The notes below the pieces were generated by a model, which was not told the DNA's origin, made no database searches, and was given only the letters and a program-made list of their open reading frames with translations. The translations under genes and the position numbers were made by a program. Shown here in pieces: positions 34,499 to 39,076 of a stretch of DNA of 39,076 nucleotides. How positions within the stretch are numbered: position 1 is the stretch's first letter; the number at the start of each line of letters is the position of its first letter. This stretch comes from Acidobacteriota bacterium (GTDB lineage: Bacteria; Acidobacteriota; UBA6911), in NCBI GenBank assembly GCA_012719455.1, contig JAAYAJ010000029.1, positions 1-39,076 on the forward strand, written 5' to 3'.

Positions 34499-35734
34499 AT
34501 GAACAAATCAGTGCGGTTGCCGTCGCAGGTCGAGAGACTCCTGGCCCGGGGGGTTGTAATCTCTTCCCCCCATACCGTTGAAATCGACGAATCGGTCGTC
34601 CCGGAGCGGATAGCTCCCGGGGTCCGGATCCACGCGGGGTGCCGGATAACGGGCGCCGACACCTCCATCGGCCCCGGTTCCGAAATCGGCCGGGAGGCCC
34701 CGGTCACGATCGAGGCCTGCCAACTCGGCCACCGGGTGGAGCTGAGGGGGGGCTATGTCTCCGGCGCCACCTTCCTCGACGGGGCGAACATGGGAAGCGG
34801 GGCCCACGTCCGTCCCGGGACCCTTCTCGAAGAGGAGGCCGGCGCCGCCCACACCGTGGGTTTCAAGCAGACCATCTTTCTCTCCTACGTCACGGCCGGG
34901 AGCCTGATCAACTTTTGCGATGCCCTGATGGCGGGCGGCACCAGCCGGAAGAACCACAGCGAGATCGGCTCCTCCTACATCCATTTCAATTTCACCCCGC
35001 GCCAGGACAAGGCCACCCCCTCGCTGGTCGGTGACGTGGCCCGCGGCGTGTTCCTGGACCAGGCCCCCATCTTCCTCGGGGGGCAGGGGGGATTGGTCGG
35101 GCCGGCGCGGGTCGCTTACGGGACCGTCATCCCCGCGGGCACGGTTTGGCGCGACGACATCCTGGAGGAGGGGTGGATCGCGGCGGCGCCCCGCGCGGCG
35201 GCGGAGGCCCGCGCTTTCGCTCCCGGGATCTACCGCGCCATCCGGCGCGTCGTGGTCAACAACCTCCTTTACATCGGGAACCTGTGGGCCCTCCGGGAGT
35301 GGTACCTCCGGGTGCGCATCGGGAGCATGGGGGGCGATCCCTACCGCGAGGCGTGCCGCGCGGGCGCCCTGGCCCGGATCGGGGAGGGGTTGGAGGAACG
35401 AGTAAAAAGACTCGGGGAACTGGCCGATAAGATGAAATATTCGCTCAGGCACGCCCGGACCGCTACCGGCGCCGAGTTGCCGGACGGGGTCCGCCAGGAG
35501 CAGCGGGCGCTCCTGGAGAGGTGGCCTGAAATGAAGGCGCGGCTCGAGACGGGGCCGCCGGAGGGTGGCGGGGTGCTGCAGCGCGACGCCTTTCTCGAAG
35601 AATGGGAGGGGATGGATCTCTCCTCCGGTCACTGTGGGGCGGTGGGCGCGCTCTCCCCGCGGGCGCGCGCCGAGGGGAGCGCATGGCTCAAGGGGATCGT
35701 GGAGGGCGCCGGAGCTCTCTGGACCGATCATTAA
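34499..35734 (+). CDS. Left-handed beta-helix protein related to the GlmU acetyltransferase domain
   Basis: 411 residues. Residues about 20-230 are hexapeptide-type repeats (APGVRIHAGCRITG, TSIGPGSEIG) leading to GSGAHVRPGTLLEEEAG, a VGFKQTIFLSYV segment and SEIGSSYIHFNFT...KATPSLVGD. These follow, in order, the R/K/Y/N landmarks of the GlmU C-terminal acetyltransferase domain, though divergently. There is no N-terminal uridylyltransferase domain. Residues 250-411 are a helical extension of unknown kind (LLYIGNLWALREWYLRVR; LGELADKMKYSLRHART). It lies 15 bases before glmM, so a part in UDP-GlcNAc formation, acetylating glucosamine 1-phosphate, is inferred; another amino-sugar substrate is possible. 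GGAGAG lies upstream of the ATG. Confidence 0.75.
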   Translation: MNKSVRLPSQVERLLARGVVISSPHTVEIDESVVPERIAPGVRIHAGCRITGADTSIGPGSEIGREAPVTIEACQLGHRVELRGGYVSGATFLDGANMGSGAHVRPGTLLEEEAGAAHTVGFKQTIFLSYVTAGSLINFCDALMAGGTSRKNHSEIGSSYIHFNFTPRQDKATPSLVGDVARGVFLDQAPIFLGGQGGLVGPARVAYGTVIPAGTVWRDDILEEGWIAAAPRAAAEARAFAPGIYRAIRRVVVNNLLYIGNLWALREWYLRVRIGSMGGDPYREACRAGALARIGEGLEERVKRLGELADKMKYSLRHARTATGAELPDGVRQEQRALLERWPEMKARLETGPPEGGGVLQRDAFLEEWEGMDLSSGHCGAVGALSPRARAEGSAWLKGIVEGAGALWTDH

Positions 35735-35749
35735 TGCGGAGATAATCGA

Positions 35750-37105
35750 ATGGAACGCATGTTTGGTACAGACGGGATAAGGGGGATCGCGAACGTTCAC
35801 CCCATGACGGCGGAGATGGCGCTCGAAATCGGCCGCGCCGCAGCCTATGTCTGCAAGAAGCACCCGAAGCAGCGGCACAAGATCGTGATCGGCAAGGATA
35901 CCCGGGTCAGCGGTTACATGCTGGAATCGGCGCTGACGGCGGGCATCTGCTCCATGGGGGTGGACGTGCTGCAGGTAGGGCCGATGAGCACCCCCGGCAT
36001 TGCCTTTCTCACCCGCAGCATGCGGGCGGACGCGGGGATGATGATTTCGGCGTCGCACAACCCGTACCAGGACAACGGGATCAAGATCTTCTCTCGCAGC
36101 GGCTTCAAGCTCCCGGACGCCGAAGAGGACGAGATCGAGGACCTGATCACCTCCGGTCGGATCAAGGACATCAGGCCGACGGCGGAGGAGATCGGTCGGG
36201 CCGAGCGGATCAAGGACGCGAGCGGCCGCTATATCGTCTTCTGCAAGAACACCTTTCCCGAGGATCAGACGCTCGCCGGGATGAAGATCGTGCTCGATTG
36301 CTCCAACGGTGCCACCTACCGGCTGGCGCCCGCGGTCTTTTCGGAGCTGGGAGCCGACGTGAGCACCATCCATTGCGAGCCCAACGGGGTCAACATCAAC
36401 GACCGCTGTGGGTCGCAGCACACCGAGGATCTATCCGCCCGGGTGCGCGAGCTGGGGGCCGACGTGGGGCTCGCCTTCGACGGCGACGGCGACCGGCTCA
36501 TCGCGGTGGACGAGCGCGGGGTCAGAATGTCGGGCGACCAGATCCTGGTCATCTGCGCCCGGATGTACAAGGACCTGGGGTTGCTCAGGAACAACCTTGT
36601 CGTGGCGACGGTGATGAGCAATTTCGGCTTTTTCGCCGCCCTGAAACGGCTCGGGATCCGGGAGGCGGTCAGCAAGGTGGGGGACCGTTACGTTCTGGAG
36701 CTGCTGCAGGAAAAAGGTGGCGTCCTCGGAGGGGAGGAGTCGGGGCATATCATCTTCCTGAACCACCACACCACCGGCGACGGGATTGTCTCCGCCCTGC
36801 AACTGCTGTGGGCCATGAAAGAGAGCGGCCGACCGCTGTCGGAACTGGCGGAGGTCATGACCCCCTCCCCGCAAAAGATCGTCAACGTGGATGTCACCGA
36901 CAAGCCCCCGCTGGAGACCCTTCACGGACTGCAGGAGAAGGTCAGGGCGGCGGAGGCGGAACTGGGCGAGCGGGGGCGCGTGCTCATCCGCTATTCCGGG
37001 ACGCAGTCGATGTGCCGGGTCCTGGTGGAAGGGCCCACCGAAGAGATGACGGGACGGTTGACGATGGCCCTGGCGGACGTCGTCAGGGAGTGCATCGGCC
37101 GTTAA
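35750..37105 (+). CDS. glmM: Phosphoglucosamine mutase (alpha-D-phosphohexomutase family)
   Basis: 451 residues. It converts glucosamine 6-phosphate to glucosamine 1-phosphate for peptidoglycan and lipopolysaccharide precursors. The phosphoserine loop MMISASHNPYQDNGIKIF (active Ser102, the same number as in E. coli GlmM), the metal loop AFDGDGDRLIA, the sugar loop GGEESGHI and the C-terminal phosphate loop RVLIRYSGTQSMCRVLVEG are all present; the last differs from the commoner RPSGTEP form. MERMFGTDGIRGIAN is the typical GlmM N-terminus, favouring it over phosphomannomutase. It is the second gene of the amino-sugar operon, with 15 and 20 bases to its neighbours. Confidence 0.94.
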   Translation: MERMFGTDGIRGIANVHPMTAEMALEIGRAAAYVCKKHPKQRHKIVIGKDTRVSGYMLESALTAGICSMGVDVLQVGPMSTPGIAFLTRSMRADAGMMISASHNPYQDNGIKIFSRSGFKLPDAEEDEIEDLITSGRIKDIRPTAEEIGRAERIKDASGRYIVFCKNTFPEDQTLAGMKIVLDCSNGATYRLAPAVFSELGADVSTIHCEPNGVNINDRCGSQHTEDLSARVRELGADVGLAFDGDGDRLIAVDERGVRMSGDQILVICARMYKDLGLLRNNLVVATVMSNFGFFAALKRLGIREAVSKVGDRYVLELLQEKGGVLGGEESGHIIFLNHHTTGDGIVSALQLLWAMKESGRPLSELAEVMTPSPQKIVNVDVTDKPPLETLHGLQEKVRAAEAELGERGRVLIRYSGTQSMCRVLVEGPTEEMTGRLTMALADVVRECIGR

Positions 37106-37125
37106 CCCAGGCCGAGGAGACCCGC

Positions 37126-38151
37126 ATGCCATTCAAGGTTATAGTCACCCGGGATTTCGATCACATGAGCGAGGTGGCCGCCGGCCTGGTCGTCGATGAC
37201 ATCCGCCGCACCCTCGCCTCCCGCCCCTCCTACGTTCTCGGCCTGGCCACCGGCAATTCGCCGACGGGGCTGTACAAACACCTCGCCAGGGAGGCGAACG
37301 CGGGGGAGATCGATCCCGCCCGGATAACCAGCTTCAACCTGGATGAATACGTCGGGCTGCCCGGGGAAAACGCCGAGCAGCGGGCGCTGCACCGGGAGAG
37401 CTACAGTTTCTTCATGGTCCAGGAACTGTTCGGGCTGCTCGCGACCAATTTTCACGAGGTCAACATCCCCTTGGGCACCCTGATCGACCAGGACAAGATG
37501 GAATTGGAGCTCAAAACCCATCCCGGGGACTGGACCCTCCGTGGGAACGACCGGGGCAAAGCCATCGTCATCCACCCCGAAGCGGGTTCGGATTATCTCC
37601 GCTGGCTCCAGGAAACGGTCCTGGACGGCTACGCAGACAAGATCGCGCGCGCGGGCGGTGTCGACCTGCACATCGTCGGGGTCGGGGGGCGGGGGCATGT
37701 GGGTTTTCACGAGGTCGGCATTCCTTTCGAGGGGAGCGAGGTTCTCCTGGTCAAGCTGGACGACAACACCGTTCACAACGCCGTCGTCGACGGCCACTTC
37801 GCGAGCCGGTCTGAATCCCCGACCTACGCTGTGACCATGGGGGCGGAACTGGTCTACCGGGCCAAGTCCGTGCTGCTTTTGGCCAACGGCAAGCGCAAGG
37901 CGGACGCCATCGCCAAGGCTCTCTTCATGGAGCCCGACTGCTCGGTCCCGATCTCCTACGGGCACACCTTCGCCCGTTCCGGGGGGAACATGATCTTCGT
38001 CGTCGACCGCCTGGCCGCCGCCGGTTTCCTGGGGCGGGAGGCGCAGCTCCGGGAGCGGGGAATCGACGTCGAGGATATCGGCGAGGAGCGGGCATCGGTC
38101 CCGGTCGAAAGCCTCAAATTCTTCTGCGCTCCCGGCTCCGCGGCCAGCTGA
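37126..38151 (+). CDS. NagB-family glucosamine-6-phosphate deaminase/isomerase homologue with altered active site
   Basis: 341 residues (E. coli NagB 266). The fold markers are clear: LGLATGNSPTGLY (phosphate loop), ITSFNLDEYVGL (Asp73, equivalent to Asp72), HxSYSFFM, and GVGGRGHVGFHE. In NagB the last motif is GxGxDGHIAFNE with Asp141, His143 and Glu148; here His191 and Glu196 remain but the Asp is Arg189. About 35-40 extra residues lie between 115 and 165 (DWTLRGNDRGKAIVIHPEAG), plus a C-terminal tail after 300. The usual lid is changed too. GAGGAGA precedes the ATG by seven bases, 20 bases after glmM. It may run in the synthetic direction supplying GlmM, or act on another sugar phosphate; a classical deaminase is less certain. 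Confidence 0.85.
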   Translation: MPFKVIVTRDFDHMSEVAAGLVVDDIRRTLASRPSYVLGLATGNSPTGLYKHLAREANAGEIDPARITSFNLDEYVGLPGENAEQRALHRESYSFFMVQELFGLLATNFHEVNIPLGTLIDQDKMELELKTHPGDWTLRGNDRGKAIVIHPEAGSDYLRWLQETVLDGYADKIARAGGVDLHIVGVGGRGHVGFHEVGIPFEGSEVLLVKLDDNTVHNAVVDGHFASRSESPTYAVTMGAELVYRAKSVLLLANGKRKADAIAKALFMEPDCSVPISYGHTFARSGGNMIFVVDRLAAAGFLGREAQLRERGIDVEDIGEERASVPVESLKFFCAPGSAAS

Positions 38152-38357
38152 GCCAGTCGCGGCGGTTCTCGGCCGCCCGCGCCCCCGCCCGGGCGAGGAG
38201 TTTTGAGATTCGGTCCGCTTCCGCCATTGCCTCCTTCGGTCCGGGTTCACCCTTTGCGCACATTCCTGAAAGCTCCGTGCCCTGCCCCAAATGTGCTAAA
38301 ATAGCCCCAATACTTGATCGATTTCATCCACAGGCATTCACGAAAAAGGAGAAAACC

Positions 38358-39035
38358 ATGGACCCTGTAAACAGCGGGGAAAAGGGAACGACGCGCAGGG
38401 GGTTTGTCAAGGAAATCACCGCGGGCGCGGGAGGGCTGGCGCTCGGCGGCCTGCTGCTGGATGCACTCGCGCCCCGGCCCGGCCTGGCCGCGGCCGACGC
38501 CCCGTCCGCCGACGGGACGAAGTACGGGAAATACTTTCTCAGCGACAAGGGGGAGCCGCCCAAGGCCAACGATTTCGTCTCCCTCAACAGCCTTCCCCCC
38601 TTTCCCGAAATCGCCAGTCCCCAGACATACTTCCGTGGCGCCTCCGCGTTGCCGGGCGCGACCGCCACGATCGGGTGGCAGGTGTTTCAGGCTCCCGTCT
38701 GCTGGGAGACGCCCCATACCCACAAGTACGATGAATTCCTGATCTTCCTCGGCGCCGAGCTGCCCGACCTGTGCAAGAGCTTCGACGCGGAGATCGATTT
38801 CTGGATGGGGGAGGAGTTCGAGAAGCACACCATCACCTCCACCACCGTCATCTTCATCCCCAAGGGGGTGATGCACAGCCCGCTCAATTTCCGGGCGATC
38901 CGCAAGCCGGTGCTCTTCCACGCGCTCTACCTCGGGCCGAGCCTGGACGCCGTGCGGATGCCCAACTTCGACCTGACCACCTTCGACTGGGGCGGACCGG
39001 TCAACCTCAAGATGTTCGGGCCGTCGAAAAAATAA
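38358..39035 (+). CDS. Tat-exported cupin-fold protein
   Basis: 225 residues. Its N-terminus TTRRGFVKEITAGAGGLALG is a twin-arginine signal (Arg13-Arg14) with cleavage near AAADA. A cupin-type motif follows: TPHTHKYDEFLIFLG (HxH...E) and about 60 residues later IPKGVMHSPLNF (the final metal His). WMGEEFEKHTI lies between. This fits a metal-binding single-domain cupin in the periplasm, exported folded. Substrate is unknown; it could be a dioxygenase, isomerase or binding protein. AAAAAGGAG lies just before the ATG. The 206-base gap after the nagB-like gene argues for its own promoter; TAAAAT at about 38297-38302 is a possible -10 without a convincing -35. Confidence 0.82.
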   Translation: MDPVNSGEKGTTRRGFVKEITAGAGGLALGGLLLDALAPRPGLAAADAPSADGTKYGKYFLSDKGEPPKANDFVSLNSLPPFPEIASPQTYFRGASALPGATATIGWQVFQAPVCWETPHTHKYDEFLIFLGAELPDLCKSFDAEIDFWMGEEFEKHTITSTTVIFIPKGVMHSPLNFRAIRKPVLFHALYLGPSLDAVRMPNFDLTTFDWGGPVNLKMFGPSKK

Positions 39036-39037
39036 TG

Positions 39038-39047
39038 GGGACGTCCC
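39038..39047. repeat. Perfect 10-bp palindrome GGGACGTCCC after the cupin gene
   Basis: GGGACGTCCC begins two bases after the cupin stop codon, within TGGGGACGTCCCACATG. Similar GGGGACGTnCCC words recur as dispersed elements near small REP-associated transposases in some GC-rich anaerobes (from memory). Only one copy is visible here, so this is a flag, not an identification. Confidence 0.25.
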
Positions 39048-39076
39048 ACATGTTTCCCATTTTCCATGCTCCACCG

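Noticed and set aside
38140-38253. Minus-strand frame of about 37 codons beginning MAEADRISKLL with GGAGGC upstream
   Set aside because: Too short, ends inside the nagB-like gene in antisense, and no relation recognised; chance is likely.

Overview
The window looks like a chromosomal segment of a GC-rich, Gram-negative-type bacterium. Outer-membrane-style lipoproteins, many Tat and Sec exported proteins, a complex I cluster, CcmH and alpha-glucan phosphorylase all fit. My best guess is an anaerobic or facultative member of the Acidobacteriota, or a deltaproteobacterial-type lineage. That is inferred from gene style only; no rRNA or other marker settles it.

Layout. 1-1794 is a clearly AT-richer block holding the 5' part of a membrane GAF sensor, probably a diguanylate cyclase, running off the left edge. 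Next comes a decayed IS256-type transposase remnant (about 1984-2270) and an intact tRNA-Arg(ACG) on the minus strand (2354-2430). Together they look like the edge of a genomic island inserted on the 3' side of the tRNA. Right of the tRNA the sequence is ordinary GC-rich backbone: an MFS exporter and pgi (convergent). From 6010 to 15774 five consecutive genes encode exported proteins: a small beta-rich protein translationally coupled to a matrixin-like zinc protease, an IPT/putative-Ig/PPC lipoprotein, a 1499-residue protein made of about 12 CARDB-like repeats, and a lipoprotein that is an internal tandem duplication. Two strong intrinsic terminators bound the leftward genes.

15935-18768 is a two-gene redox operon: a tungsten/molybdenum aldehyde:ferredoxin oxidoreductase family enzyme (YdhV-like) and a Tat-signal four-cluster ferredoxin. 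It is followed by yjbQ-glgP, a serine acetyltransferase, an MscS channel, a small exported protein, an RDD protein with an N-terminal zinc ribbon, and a protease-like protein that has lost the second metal histidine of HExxH. 27468-31047 is a compact nuoA-nuoC-nuoG-nuoH operon without nuoB, nuoD or any other subunit, with a promoter placed so that nuoA could be leaderless. Facing it is a 903-residue adenylation-ACP-acyltransferase fusion with ccmH upstream.

34499-38151 is an amino-sugar operon: a GlmU-C-like left-handed beta-helix protein, glmM, and a NagB-family protein in which the catalytic aspartate of the GxGxDGH motif is arginine. A Tat-exported cupin closes the window. Central sugar-phosphate genes (pgi, glgP, glmM, the nagB-like gene) are spread through the segment. 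The features most likely to be new biology are the altered NagB-like/GlmU-like/GlmM operon, the AOR with an unusual cluster motif and exported partner, the four-subunit nuo fragment, and the exported protease/adhesion block.
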